Source of the DNA: Anaerosacchariphilus polymeriproducens
GTDB lineage: Bacteria > Bacillota > Clostridia > Lachnospirales > Lachnospiraceae
Reading direction: 5' to 3'
Assembly: GCF_003363435.1 (NCBI RefSeq)
Contig: NZ_QRCT01000019.1
Location: forward strand, 62,001 to 126,000
Length of the DNA stretch: 64,000 nt
The notes beneath the pieces are model-generated. The model was given only the letters and a program-made list of their open reading frames with translations, made no database searches and was not told the DNA's origin. Numbering within the stretch: position 1 is the stretch's first letter; each line of letters begins with the position of its first letter. Positions 52,249 through 61,945 of this stretch are shown piece after piece. Position numbers and translations under genes: made by a program.

Positions 52249-53379
52249 TTATGACAACCTCATTTTAAAATCTTCATAACTAAACGTTTTAATTACATCG
52301 ACCTTATCCCCCTCTTGAATCGCTATGGAAGGAAGAGGCATTCCATTAAATGTGTTATTCTTGACCATACTATAAATTGCCATATCATAAAACACTATTT
52401 TATCTCCAGGCTTCAAATTATAATCAAATGAATAATCTCCTATGATATCTCCTGCCAGACAAGTAGGTCCTGCCAATCGATAGGTAACCTTTTTTTCACC
52501 CGGATCTCCTGCTCCCTCTATTTCAGGTCTATATGGCATCTCCAACACATCAGGCATATGACAGGCTGCTGACGTATCCAAAATAGCGATTTCCATACCA
52601 TTTTTCATAACATCTAATACGGTAGCCACCAGATAACCTGCCTGCAAAGCAACTGCTTCTCCCGGTTCCAAATAAACTTCGACTTCATATTTTCTTTTTA
52701 TAGAATGGATGCAAGAAATTAATTTCTCAATATCATAATCCGTTCTAGTAATATGATGACCACCACCAAAATTAATCCACTTCATTTGAAACAACAAGTC
52801 TCCAAATTTTTCTTCTACAACTTTTAAAGTTCTCTCCAGAACATCTGCATTCTGTTCGCACATTGTATGGAAATGTAGACCTTCAATCCCTTTTAAATCC
52901 GCATCTTTCAAATTCTCTAATGTCGTTCCCATTCTGGAATTCGTAAAACAAGGATTATAAATATCCGTTTCTATCTCTGAATACTCCGGATTCACTCTTA
53001 TTCCGCAACTGATTCTTTTCTTTGCATTCTCTACCATATGACGGAAACGGTTCCATTGAGCCGGAGTATTAAATACAATATGGTCGCAAATCTTTACAAG
53101 CTGTTTCATGTCCGTTTCTTGATAAGCAGGCGAAAAAACATGAACCTCTTTTCCGCTCATTTCTTCAGATCCCAGTCTGGCTTCATATAGTCCGCTTGCT
53201 GTCGTTCCACTTAAATATTCACCAATAAACGGATAAAGTTTATACATAGAAAAAGCTTTTTGAGCCAAAAGAATATGCGCACCTGTAGATTCAGAAACAT
53301 GTTTTAAAGTATCTAAATTCTTTTTCAATTTATCTTTATCAACTATATAACAGGGAGTTGGTACTGTATATAAATCCAT
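52249..53379 (-). CDS. nspC: Carboxynorspermidine/carboxyspermidine decarboxylase
   Basis: 376 residues, fold III PLP enzyme. The lysine of PLP is in AHILLAQKAFSMYKL; GLHFHTMCEQNADVLERTL, INFGGGHHITRTDYD and EPGEAVALQAGYLVATV are the PLP-phosphate and substrate parts; DTSAACHMPDVLEMPYRP is typical of NspC. It removes CO2 from carboxyspermidine to give spermidine. It is last in the operon, 26 bases after the dehydrogenase that makes its substrate. Confidence 0.93.
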   Translation of the reverse strand: MDLYTVPTPCYIVDKDKLKKNLDTLKHVSESTGAHILLAQKAFSMYKLYPFIGEYLSGTTASGLYEARLGSEEMSGKEVHVFSPAYQETDMKQLVKICDHIVFNTPAQWNRFRHMVENAKKRISCGIRVNPEYSEIETDIYNPCFTNSRMGTTLENLKDADLKGIEGLHFHTMCEQNADVLERTLKVVEEKFGDLLFQMKWINFGGGHHITRTDYDIEKLISCIHSIKRKYEVEVYLEPGEAVALQAGYLVATVLDVMKNGMEIAILDTSAACHMPDVLEMPYRPEIEGAGDPGEKKVTYRLAGPTCLAGDIIGDYSFDYNLKPGDKIVFYDMAIYSMVKNNTFNGMPLPSIAIQEGDKVDVIKTFSYEDFKMRLS

Positions 53380-53405
53380 CTTTATTTCCTCTTGAACTAA
53401 ATTTA

Positions 53406-54605
53406 TTAATCAACCAATACAGGATTGAAATCTTCTTTCCATGGTAATCCCCATTGATTCAAAGCATCCATAAATGGATCCGGGTCAAACTCTTCCACAT
53501 TATAAACACCCGGATTTTTCCATGTTCCATTCATTACCATCATAGCACCAATCATTGCGGGGACACCTGTGGTATATGATATCGCTTGCGAACCTACTTC
53601 CTTGAAACACTCTTGGTGATCACAAATATTATATACATAATAAGTTTTTTCTTGTCCATCTTTTAATCCTTTAAAGATGCATCCTATATTCGTTTTACCT
53701 ACTGTTCTTGGACCTAATGTAGATGGATCCGGCAATACTGCTTTAAGAAATTGTAACGGAACAATTTGCTTTCCTTCAAATTCGATTGGCTCAATGGAAG
53801 TCATTCCTACATTCTCTAAACATTTTAAATGAGTCAGATAACTTTGACCGAATGTCATAAAGAAACGGATTCTCTTAATTCCCTTAATATTAAGCGCTAG
53901 AGATTCCAGTTCTTCATGATGTAGCAGATACATATCCTTTTCTCCAACTTGATCAAAATTGTAGACTTTTTTTATTTCCATCGGTTCTGTTTCAACCCAA
54001 CGTCCATTCTCCCAATAGCTTCCATTGGCACTCACTTCTCTAATATTTATTTCTGGATTAAAGTTCGTTGCAAATGGATAACCATGGTCGCCGCCATTAC
54101 AATCTAATATATCTATTTCATGAATTTCATCAAAATAATGTTTTGCTGCATATGCAGAAAAGACACCGGTAACACCCGGATCAAATCCACATCCCAAAAC
54201 TGCTGTAATACCTGCCTGTTCAAAACGCTCTCTATATGCCCACTGCCAGCTATATTCAAATTTCGCAGTATCTTCCGGCTCGTAATTAGCAGTATCCAAA
54301 TAATGAGTTTTTGTAGCCAGACATGCATCCATAATAGTCAGATCCTGATATGGTAAAGCCACATTAATTACGATGTCGGGCTGATATTCATTGATTAATG
54401 AAATCAATTCTTCCACTTTGTCTGCATCGACCTGTGCCGTTGTAATCTTAGTCTTTCCACCATCCAATTTTGCTTTCAATGCGTCACATTTTGACTTTGT
54501 TCTGCTTGCAATACAGATTTCCTCAAAAACTTCTGCATTTTGACAACATTTATGCACAACTACACTGGCTACGCCTCCGGCTCCTATAATTAACGCTCTA
54601 CCCAT
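53406..54605 (-). CDS. Carboxyspermidine dehydrogenase, saccharopine-dehydrogenase family
   Basis: 399 residues. GRALIIGAGGVASVVVHKCC is the NADPH-binding loop; VINVALPYQDLTIMDACLAT, LGCGFDPGVTGVFSAYAAKH and DGGDHGYP-like HGYPFATNFNPEINIRE are the family landmarks (the last in slightly different form here). The enzyme joins aspartate semialdehyde and putrescine to carboxyspermidine. It is encoded between speE and nspC, as in known carboxyspermidine routes. It uses the same semialdehyde as DapA, so lysine and polyamine synthesis compete. Confidence 0.9.
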   Translation of the reverse strand: MGRALIIGAGGVASVVVHKCCQNAEVFEEICIASRTKSKCDALKAKLDGGKTKITTAQVDADKVEELISLINEYQPDIVINVALPYQDLTIMDACLATKTHYLDTANYEPEDTAKFEYSWQWAYRERFEQAGITAVLGCGFDPGVTGVFSAYAAKHYFDEIHEIDILDCNGGDHGYPFATNFNPEINIREVSANGSYWENGRWVETEPMEIKKVYNFDQVGEKDMYLLHHEELESLALNIKGIKRIRFFMTFGQSYLTHLKCLENVGMTSIEPIEFEGKQIVPLQFLKAVLPDPSTLGPRTVGKTNIGCIFKGLKDGQEKTYYVYNICDHQECFKEVGSQAISYTTGVPAMIGAMMVMNGTWKNPGVYNVEEFDPDPFMDALNQWGLPWKEDFNPVLVD

Positions 54606-54635
54606 TTATCATTCCTCACTCTCTCTTATTTTATC

Positions 54636-55481
54636 TTATATTTCCAGCAGCTCCATCACATAATTGGGAAGATAAAAAGCTCCCTGATGCAGCTTTGTAT
54701 TATAGTATCTGGTTTGTATCCCTAAATTATTCCATTTTTCATCATCTAAATCCTTGATTGGATCATATTTCTTTGACGCAAATCCAAATAACCAGTGTCC
54801 TGATGGATAAGATGGTATATGACATTGATAAACTGTACTATATGGAAAAGAAAATTGTATATGTTTATGTGCCATTTGAACACTTCTGGCATGTTGTTCA
54901 TAATAAGGACTCTCATGCTGATTAATCAATATTCCGTCTTCTTTCAATGCCTTCCAGCAGATTCCATAAAACTCACGGGTAAACAACCCTTCTGCCGGAC
55001 CGTAAGGATCAGCACAGTCTACTATGATCAAATCGTATTCGTCATAAATTCCTCTTGCAAAACGAATTCCTTCTTCAAAATGAATCTTAACTCTCTTATC
55101 TGACAGGCTGTCTGATACCTCAGGAAAAAATTCTTTACAGATTCGAACGACCTCTGCATCTACTTCAACAACATCTATCTGTTCAATGGTATCATATTTG
55201 GTAAGCTCTCTTGCTGAACCACCGTCACCCCCGCCAATCACCAATACTTTTTTCACTTTGGGATGAACTGCCATAGGTACATGGACCGCCATTTCATGAT
55301 ATATAAATTCATCACGTTCAGTAATCATGAGCTCACCATCTAATACCAGAACTTTTCCATAATCATACGTTTTCAATAAATTTATTTTTTGATAGAAACT
55401 TTCTAAACTCACTAATTCCTTCTCCACTTTCATGGAAAAACGGACATTATCCGTATGTTGATCTGTATACCATAGTTCCAT
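54636..55481 (-). CDS. speE: Spermidine synthase-like aminopropyltransferase
   Basis: 281 residues. MELWYTDQHTDNVRFSMKVE and the core KVLVIGGGDGGSARELTKYD match SpeE; the usual D-S/T-x-D-P-x-GPAEGLF is here DCADPYGPAEGLFTREFY, keeping both aspartates and changing S/T to C-A. SpeE needs decarboxylated SAM, but no speD is in this window. In the same operon is the carboxyspermidine route, so this enzyme is redundant for spermidine or acts on another substrate. Confidence 0.9.
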   Translation of the reverse strand: MELWYTDQHTDNVRFSMKVEKELVSLESFYQKINLLKTYDYGKVLVLDGELMITERDEFIYHEMAVHVPMAVHPKVKKVLVIGGGDGGSARELTKYDTIEQIDVVEVDAEVVRICKEFFPEVSDSLSDKRVKIHFEEGIRFARGIYDEYDLIIVDCADPYGPAEGLFTREFYGICWKALKEDGILINQHESPYYEQHARSVQMAHKHIQFSFPYSTVYQCHIPSYPSGHWLFGFASKKYDPIKDLDDEKWNNLGIQTRYYNTKLHQGAFYLPNYVMELLEI

Positions 55482-55507
55482 TTCATCCTTCCCTTCCCAT
55501 ATTTTTC

Positions 55508-56956
55508 TTATTTTACTACATTGATATACTCTATGTTCATATCTTCTGTACCAGTCATAAAACAGCCTTTTTCTTTGGCATAATTGGTATAATTAAGTAT
55601 ATCATCCGTAATCTTCTCTCCTGGTGCTAATATAGGGATTCCCGGAGGATAACACATTACAAATTCCCCACAGATCCTTCCACTACAATCATTTAAAAGC
55701 AAGGATTCTTTCTCTGCGTAAAATGCCTCTTGTGGTCCCATCACAATTTTGGGATTGATATATTCATGATCGAATAGTCCTGCTTTATCCCGCTTATAAA
55801 TCCTTTTGATCTCAGATAATGCAGCAATTAATCTTTCTATCTCTAAATTTCTATCCCCAGCCGAAATGATAGCCAGTATATTACCAATATCTCCAAATTC
55901 AATTTGAATCCCATAATCATCTCTTAATATATCATAAACTTCAATTCCTGCAAGACCAATATCTCTTGTATGAATAGAAAGTTTTGTTTGATCAAAATCA
56001 AAAGTTAAGTTTCTATCGACCAACTCTTCACCAAATGCATAATAACCTTCCATGCGGTTGATCTCTTCTCTTGCATAGTCCGCCATCTGAAGCATTCTTG
56101 CAAACATCTCTTTTCCATTTTTGACAAGATTCTTTCTGGCTATATCCAGAGAAGAAAGTAATAGATAAGAAGCACTCGTTGTTTGTGTAAGATTAATGAT
56201 CTGACGCACATAATCTGCGTTTACCGTATTTTTAGTCAAAAGTAAGGAACTTTGTGTAAGTGAACCTCCGGTTTTATGCATACTGACAGCTGACATATCT
56301 GCTCCAGCGGCCATTGCTGAAATCGGTAAATTTTCACCAAAATAAAAATGTGTTCCGTGAGCTTCATCCGCTAATACTAACATTCCATGCTTATGAGCCA
56401 GTTTCACAATCTCTACTATATTGGAGCAAATACCATAATAAGTCGGATTGTTGACCAAGATTGCCTTGGCATCCGGATTCTCTAATATCGTCCGTTCCAC
56501 ATCTTCCATCGTCATTCCCAATGGAATCCCTAAATGTTTATTAATACCGGGGTTTATGTAAACAGGTATGGCTCCGTTAATAACAAGTGCATTAATAGCA
56601 GACCGATGAACATTTCTAGGCATAATGACTTTGTCTCCTGCTTTGCAGACAGACATAATCATTCCCTGGACAGCTGCTGTAGTACCATTTACAATAAAAA
56701 ATGCCTCATCTGCGCCAAAGGCTTCTGCTGCTAGTTTTTGTGCTTCTTTTATCACAGAAGACGGATGACAAAGATTATCCAAAGGCTTCATTGAATTAAC
56801 ATCTAATTTCACACATGTTTCTCCCAAACATTGTTTCAATTCTTTATTCCCCCTGCCACCTTTGTGCCCAGGCACATCAAAATGTACAAGACGTTCCAGC
56901 CTTTGTTTCTCTAAGGCATCGAAAATAGGTAGATCTTCTTGTGTAAAAGATAACAT
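55508..56956 (-). CDS. speA: Arginine decarboxylase (Orn/Lys/Arg decarboxylase, SpeA-like)
   Basis: 482 residues from the ATG behind GAGGTGTGTGGG; a GTG three codons earlier overlaps this site. PLP-enzyme parts: FDVPGHKGGRGNKELKQCLG, VNGTTAAVQGMIMSVCKAGD, VLADEAHGTHFYFGENLPIS and the PLP lysine in SAVSMHKTGGSLTQSS. This short form is the B. subtilis SpeA type. Specificity for arginine is inferred from the aguA/aguB genes beside it. It gives agmatine. Confidence 0.92.
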   Translation of the reverse strand: MLSFTQEDLPIFDALEKQRLERLVHFDVPGHKGGRGNKELKQCLGETCVKLDVNSMKPLDNLCHPSSVIKEAQKLAAEAFGADEAFFIVNGTTAAVQGMIMSVCKAGDKVIMPRNVHRSAINALVINGAIPVYINPGINKHLGIPLGMTMEDVERTILENPDAKAILVNNPTYYGICSNIVEIVKLAHKHGMLVLADEAHGTHFYFGENLPISAMAAGADMSAVSMHKTGGSLTQSSLLLTKNTVNADYVRQIINLTQTTSASYLLLSSLDIARKNLVKNGKEMFARMLQMADYAREEINRMEGYYAFGEELVDRNLTFDFDQTKLSIHTRDIGLAGIEVYDILRDDYGIQIEFGDIGNILAIISAGDRNLEIERLIAALSEIKRIYKRDKAGLFDHEYINPKIVMGPQEAFYAEKESLLLNDCSGRICGEFVMCYPPGIPILAPGEKITDDILNYTNYAKEKGCFMTGTEDMNIEYINVVK

Positions 56957-57079
56957 CCCACACACCTCTTTCTAAAAATAGTAAGTAACATTGTAAAGCA
57001 TAATCACTCTAAATACAATATACAAATTGATTATTTTTAAACATTATTTATACCTTATTTTATACAAAAATTTATAACA

Positions 57080-57958
57080 CTATTTTAATGTAATTGTATC
57101 GTAGCTTTTTGGTCTTCTATCCCGAAAAATTCCCCAGCTCAGACGTTTCTCTTCCACATCATCTAAATCAAAAGAAGTCAGGATGATTTCTTCTTTGTCC
57201 CTGGCCGCCTCTTTCACTATTTCACCGGTTTCATCCGTAATGAAGGAAGAACCGTAAAAAGAAAGCGAAGACTCTTGACCTGCATTTTCTTTACAAGGCT
57301 CAATTTTTTCTGTGCCTATCCGGTTCGCAGCAATAACAGGAACCAGGTTCGCTCCTGCATGCCCCTGCATACATCTTCTCCAATGAGGCATACTGTCTGT
57401 TTCTAGAATCGGTTCTGAACCAATTGCTGTAGGATAAAATATTAACTCTGCTCCATTAAGTGCAAGACATCTGGCCGTTTCCGGAAACCACTGGTCCCAA
57501 CAGATACCTACCCCTATTTTGGCAAATTTGGTATCCCAAACTTTAAATCCTGTATCACCAGGGTTAAAATAAAATTTCTCCTGATAAAAATGATCGTCCG
57601 GAATATGGGTCTTACGATATACTCCAAGCATGGTTCCATCTGCATCAATAACTGCTGCTGAATTGAATAACCGATTGCCATCTCGTTCATAAAAACTGAC
57701 TAAAATAACGATATTTAGTTCTTTCGATACTTCTATAAACCTTCTCACGGCCTCATTTTCAGAAACAGGCTGTGCATGATTATAGTACTCATATCTTTTT
57801 TCCTGACAAAAATATGGATATTCAAATAATTCCGGAAGCAAAATAATTTCTGCTCCCTGTTTAGCTGCCTTCCTCACCATGCTTTCTGCTTTATCTAAAT
57901 TTTCTTTTCTATCATGACTACAAGCCATTTGTATCGCTGCGACCGTAACATTTCTCAT
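57080..57958 (-). CDS. aguB: N-carbamoylputrescine amidase
   Basis: 292 residues, nitrilase fold. The Glu-Lys-Cys triad is in IILLPELFEYPYFCQEKRYE, YRKTHIPDDHFYQEKFYFNP and KIGVGICWDQWFPETARCLA. It converts N-carbamoylputrescine to putrescine, CO2 and ammonia. It lies 24 bases after aguA, and 123 bases ahead of speA. Confidence 0.95.
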   Translation of the reverse strand: MRNVTVAAIQMACSHDRKENLDKAESMVRKAAKQGAEIILLPELFEYPYFCQEKRYEYYNHAQPVSENEAVRRFIEVSKELNIVILVSFYERDGNRLFNSAAVIDADGTMLGVYRKTHIPDDHFYQEKFYFNPGDTGFKVWDTKFAKIGVGICWDQWFPETARCLALNGAELIFYPTAIGSEPILETDSMPHWRRCMQGHAGANLVPVIAANRIGTEKIEPCKENAGQESSLSFYGSSFITDETGEIVKEAARDKEEIILTSFDLDDVEEKRLSWGIFRDRRPKSYDTITLK

Positions 57959-57982
57959 TGTTAAAGTATCCGCCTTTCTATT

Positions 57983-59098
57983 CTATTGTTTCTGTTCACT
58001 TTTATGTTTAAAAGCCGGTATCTGCTGTGTGATACAATGTATATTTCCTCCACCAATCAAAATATCCCTGGCATCTATCTGTATCACTTCTCTTTCTGGA
58101 AACAGCCCTTCTAAAACGGCTTTTGCCTTTTCATCTGCCGGATCTTGAAACCCCGGCATAATCACTGCCTTATTCGCAATATAAAAATTGACATAAGAAG
58201 CTGCTAAACGTTCTCCTTCAACTCTTGTAGGTTCCCCGTCAAAATCAATGAGCCCCTCACATTCTTCTCCTACCAGTACAGGTTTCGGTAAAGGAAGTTT
58301 ATGTACCTTCAACTTCCTTCCTCTGGCATCTGTCTCTCCTTCTAAAATATTCAGACAATCCAATGACATCTTATATTGCGGATCGTTGACATCCTCGTTC
58401 CAAGCCAAAACCACTTCTCCCGGTGCTGTGAATGCACAAATATTATCAATGTGCTCATTCGTCTCATCACGATAAATACCATGCTTAAGCCAGATCACTT
58501 TTTCTACGCCCAGATAATCTTTTAATTTTTCGGTAATCTGTTCTTTCGATAACTCAGGGTTCCTTCCTTTACTTAAAAGACAAGCTTCCGTCACTAATGC
58601 AGTACCCTCACCATCTACATGAATGGAACCGCCTTCCAGTACAAAATCTCTGGCATTATAAACGTCTATTTCCATTAAATCGCAAAACTTTCTCGCCATT
58701 TTATTATCTCGATCCCAAGGGAAATAGAGACCGTCTACAAGCCCGCCCCAAGCATTAAAGTACCAATCAATACCTCTGATACCTCCCTTTCCATCTATCA
58801 CAAAGGTAGGCATATAATCCCTTGCCCAGGAATCGTCTGAGGACATTTCAATCACTCTGATTTGAGGTGGGAGCATCTGTCTAGCCGTTTCATATTGTTC
58901 AAAACTGGTACAGACGGTCACTTTTTCAGACCGTGAAATAGCTTCTGCTACCTTTACAAAGGCTTTTCTAGCTTCTACCGCACCATATTGCCAAGAATCT
59001 GCTCTTTCAGGCCATATTATAATGCAGCCGTAATGCGGTGCAAATTCAGCTGGCATATAATAACCATCGTCTTTTGGTTTGGTTTGTAATATATTCAT
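57983..59098 (-). CDS. aguA: Agmatine deiminase
   Basis: 371 residues; the ATG at 59098 follows TTGGAGTGAAT and starts MNILQTKPKDDGYYMPAEF. The catalytic parts are DDSWARDYMPTFVIDGKG, the histidine in HIDNICAFT, and the nucleophilic cysteine in IGGGNIHCITQQIPAFK. It turns agmatine into N-carbamoylputrescine. It is first in the operon. Confidence 0.95.
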   Translation of the reverse strand: MNILQTKPKDDGYYMPAEFAPHYGCIIIWPERADSWQYGAVEARKAFVKVAEAISRSEKVTVCTSFEQYETARQMLPPQIRVIEMSSDDSWARDYMPTFVIDGKGGIRGIDWYFNAWGGLVDGLYFPWDRDNKMARKFCDLMEIDVYNARDFVLEGGSIHVDGEGTALVTEACLLSKGRNPELSKEQITEKLKDYLGVEKVIWLKHGIYRDETNEHIDNICAFTAPGEVVLAWNEDVNDPQYKMSLDCLNILEGETDARGRKLKVHKLPLPKPVLVGEECEGLIDFDGEPTRVEGERLAASYVNFYIANKAVIMPGFQDPADEKAKAVLEGLFPEREVIQIDARDILIGGGNIHCITQQIPAFKHKSEQKQ

Positions 59099-59417
59099 AT
59101 TCACTCCAATCTGTGCGCCTGTGCACATACAACTATTGAAAAGAATAAATTGTCATCTAATCTATAATTATTCTCAATACTCTATATTTTATCAGCTTAT
59201 ACTCTGCAATACAACTAAATTCTAAATCTATAGAATTATATTAAATACCTATACTTTTCTTTTCTATCTGTAAAAAACTCGATAAATTTGTACAAATATT
59301 CCGAGCATTTATTGACATTCCTTACAAAATTTTACATTATGATTGCTTTTGACAATAATCTATTATATATTTTATTTTGATAAAATAAATATAAATAATT
59401 TTTTAAGGAGAGTTTGT
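59099..59417. other. Divergent AT-rich intergenic region
   Basis: 319 bases between the polyamine operon and the FN3 gene. Two TTGACA boxes (59312-59317 and 59349-59354) point towards the FN3 gene; the second is followed by TATTTT at 18 bases. No hairpin or riboswitch could be seen. Confidence 0.4.
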
Positions 59418-60380
59418 ATGAAAAATTTAAAAGAAACTATGGTTAAAAAAGTGTCGCACTTTTTTGCGGCAGCTATTATGGTTTGTTTGCTTCTTGGATT
59501 TAATTCAATGAAAGTTAATGCTTACTATTATTATGGAGATATCAGTAATCTTAGACAAACTAATGCAACAACTAACAGTGCAACAATTCAATGGACTTCT
59601 GACGCAGAAACAGTTAAGTTCAATATTTATATTCGAGTTAATTCATCTTACCAATATAAATATTTCGGTTCTACGCAAGCAAAAAACTATACATTTGGTA
59701 ATTTAGCAGATGGTACTGAGTATGATATTAAAGTAATCGGTTATTCAGCTTCAGGTGAAGAAGGCGATTACGAATATACTTATGTAAAAACTTTACCTAA
59801 TACTGTGAAAAATTTAAAACAGGATAAATGGTATTATTTTATAAAAGTATTAAATGTTTCATGGAATAGAGCATCTGGAGTGGATGGTTATCAGGTTGAG
59901 CTCAAAAACAGCAGAGGTAAAATTGTTAAAAAACTTAATTATAATTCAGGTTATTATGATTCCGCGTCTTTTTCAAATATGAAAGATGAAATCTATACGG
60001 TTCATGTCAGATCTTATACTAAATTGAATGGAAAAACTTACTATTCAAAATGGTCAACTATTTTTTGTTTCAACCAGCCTAGAATCAAATCTGTAAAAGT
60101 TTCTGGAAAGAAATTAAAAGTTTCCTGGGGAAAAGTAGGTGGTGCAACCGGATATGATGTTTATGTTTCAACGAAAAAAACTTCCGGATATAAAAAAGTT
60201 AAATCAGTTGGAAAAAATACTACAAAAGCTACTATTTCTAAATTAAAAGGCAAGAAGTTCTCAGCGAAAAAAACTTATTACGTTTATGTTATTACCAAGA
60301 AAAAAATAGGAAAAAGAACTTATAGATCTTCTTCCTTATATTATTGGAACAACAAAAATAGTTCATTTGGATATAAATAA
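59418..60380 (+). CDS. Secreted fibronectin type III-like repeat protein
   Basis: 320 residues from the ATG behind AAGGAGAGTTTGT; the frame is open further upstream without a ribosome site. A signal peptide lies at residues ~10-36 (FFAAAIMVCLLLGFNSMKVN, cut near VNA). Three FN3-like domains follow, near residues 40-125, 130-215 and 220-315 (TNSATIQWTSDAETVKFNIY, VLNVSWNRASGVDGYQVELK, KKLKVSWGKVGGATGYDVYV). The third is lysine-rich and might bind surface polymers. No enzyme domain or sortase motif is present, so it is probably an extracellular scaffold. Confidence 0.85.
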   Translation: MKNLKETMVKKVSHFFAAAIMVCLLLGFNSMKVNAYYYYGDISNLRQTNATTNSATIQWTSDAETVKFNIYIRVNSSYQYKYFGSTQAKNYTFGNLADGTEYDIKVIGYSASGEEGDYEYTYVKTLPNTVKNLKQDKWYYFIKVLNVSWNRASGVDGYQVELKNSRGKIVKKLNYNSGYYDSASFSNMKDEIYTVHVRSYTKLNGKTYYSKWSTIFCFNQPRIKSVKVSGKKLKVSWGKVGGATGYDVYVSTKKTSGYKKVKSVGKNTTKATISKLKGKKFSAKKTYYVYVITKKKIGKRTYRSSSLYYWNNKNSSFGYK

Positions 60381-60401
60381 ATAATGATTTACATATAATT
60401 A

Positions 60402-60430
60402 GAGGCAGAGCCAAAACGGCTCTGCCCTTT
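60402..60430. terminator. Terminator between two converging genes
   Basis: GGCAGAGCC pairs with GGCTCTGCC (loop AAAAC) and is followed by CTTTTAATT on the plus strand. It can serve both the FN3 gene and the zinc-linked lipoprotein gene. Confidence 0.9.
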
Positions 60431-61122
60431 TAATTGGATACGGTATCTTTTCCTACTTTATCCATTTTCTCTATGGACAAGGTTTCAATATAATAAAAGA
60501 CTCCATTGGAATCCTCTCCTTTTCTAAGAATTCCTGTTACTTTAATCCAATCTTTTACTGACTTAAAACTTGATAAGTCTTCCTTTGTATAAAATTCAAA
60601 GCTGACATAGCCCCCATTACAATAAGGACAAGTAGGTCCATATCTTCCAACAAATGTATAAGGTGCAAAATCATTAATAAAATAACCTTCTATTTCAACT
60701 ACTTTTCCTTCATATTTGGGAAAATTCACATACCAGTCATTTATCTGGGTCTCATAAAGATTATCTCCTACCACAATATCTACATTACCATCAAAGTTTT
60801 TTTTGTCTGTTTCAATATCTTGCTGATAACCGACTCTTCCGGTATCATCGGGTGCTCCGAAATCTTTTTTTTGTTTCTTTTTGTCTGCCTCTTTATCCTT
60901 GGATTCCTCTTGTGATTTTGCTTCCATAAAAGCTTGATATTCCGGATCCCCTGTAGCATTTGGATCTTTTGACGCATTAGAATCTGAAGTTTGTTCTGAA
61001 TTCTTAGATTTCATTTTATTATTAAAGGAAGCATTCTGGCGATTCCCACAACCTGTCATTGCATATATCATGATGCTGATAAAAACACAAAATAATAAGG
61101 TCTTTTTTTTATTTCTATTCAT
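60430..61122 (-). CDS. Lipoprotein of the zinc locus with CPYC motif (DUF1980-like)
   Basis: 230 residues. Lipobox IYAMTGCGN near residue 25; then a Lys/Glu/Asp-rich linker to residue ~100; then a folded part (YETQINDWYVNFPKYEGKVV, VEIEGYFINDFAPYTFVGRY, the motif GPTCPYCNGGYVSFEFY). The end resembles the OB-like domain of DUF1980/TIGR03943 proteins, which go with zinc-related systems. It begins 4 bases after znuB, so it belongs to the transport operon. A role as zinc-binding surface protein is likely but not proved. Confidence 0.75.
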   Translation of the reverse strand: MNRNKKKTLLFCVFISIMIYAMTGCGNRQNASFNNKMKSKNSEQTSDSNASKDPNATGDPEYQAFMEAKSQEESKDKEADKKKQKKDFGAPDDTGRVGYQQDIETDKKNFDGNVDIVVGDNLYETQINDWYVNFPKYEGKVVEIEGYFINDFAPYTFVGRYGPTCPYCNGGYVSFEFYTKEDLSSFKSVKDWIKVTGILRKGEDSNGVFYYIETLSIEKMDKVGKDTVSN

Positions 61123-61126
61123 TCTG

Positions 61127-61945
61127 TTATCTCTCCTTAATCTTTTCGAATCCTGCTAATATGAAAAATAAAATAATATCAGCAATTACAATACTCGCCC
61201 CTGTAGGCGTTGAGTAAAGGAACGAGAAATAAATTCCTGCTACAAAACAAATAATTGAAAATATTGCGGAACATATTACAACAGTGAAAAAACGTTTACA
61301 TATCCTCATCGCTGAAAGTGAGGGAAATATAATTAAACTCGATATAAGCAAGGTCCCCATGATCCGCATTCCCAATACTACGGTGACTGCAGTCAAAAGG
61401 GCAATCAGCATATTATACAAATTGCTGGAAGTCCCTGTTGCTTTTGCAAACGTTTCATCAAACGTAACAGCAAATATCTTATTATAAAAAATAACATACA
61501 AGACCAAAACTCCTATTGATAATATAATAGAAAGCCTAACATCTGATTCACTCATTGCCAAAATGCTTCCAAACATATAATTGCATACATCTGTATTCAT
61601 CCCGGACGTAATAGAAATAGTCATAACACCGACTGCCAGAGCTCCACTACACAACAACGCAGTCGCTGCGTCTCCTTTTAACTTGCTGCTTTCTTTCATC
61701 CTAAGCAATAAAAAAGCTGCTATGACACAAACCGGAATTGCTAATGTAAGTGGTGCGGCATTCATTGCATATGCCACTGCTAAAGCTGCAAAACCCACAT
61801 GAGAGAGGCTGTTTCCTATCATTGAATACCGTTTCAGAACCAGACTGACTCCTAGCAAGGAAGCACAAAGAGATACCAGAATACCTACAATTAACGCATT
61901 TATCAAAAACGGATAGGACAACATCTGCAAAAAATTATGTATCAT
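61127..61945 (-). CDS. znuB: Zinc ABC transporter permease
   Basis: 272 residues, about eight membrane helices, ABC-3 family. SYPFLINALIVGILVSLCAS and GNSLSHVGFAALAVAYAMNA are the family signatures, ending ASIVIADIILFFILAGF. It overlaps znuC by 11 bases. With ZnuA and ZnuC it would import Zn2+; the neighbours support zinc rather than Mn. Confidence 0.92.
   Translation of the reverse strand: MIHNFLQMLSYPFLINALIVGILVSLCASLLGVSLVLKRYSMIGNSLSHVGFAALAVAYAMNAAPLTLAIPVCVIAAFLLLRMKESSKLKGDAATALLCSGALAVGVMTISITSGMNTDVCNYMFGSILAMSESDVRLSIILSIGVLVLYVIFYNKIFAVTFDETFAKATGTSSNLYNMLIALLTAVTVVLGMRIMGTLLISSLIIFPSLSAMRICKRFFTVVICSAIFSIICFVAGIYFSFLYSTPTGASIVIADIILFFILAGFEKIKER

Noticed and set aside
59343-59417. 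Upstream extension of the FN3 protein
   Set aside because: The ribosome site AAGGAGAG and the signal peptide fit the ATG at 59418; the extension would bury the signal peptide.
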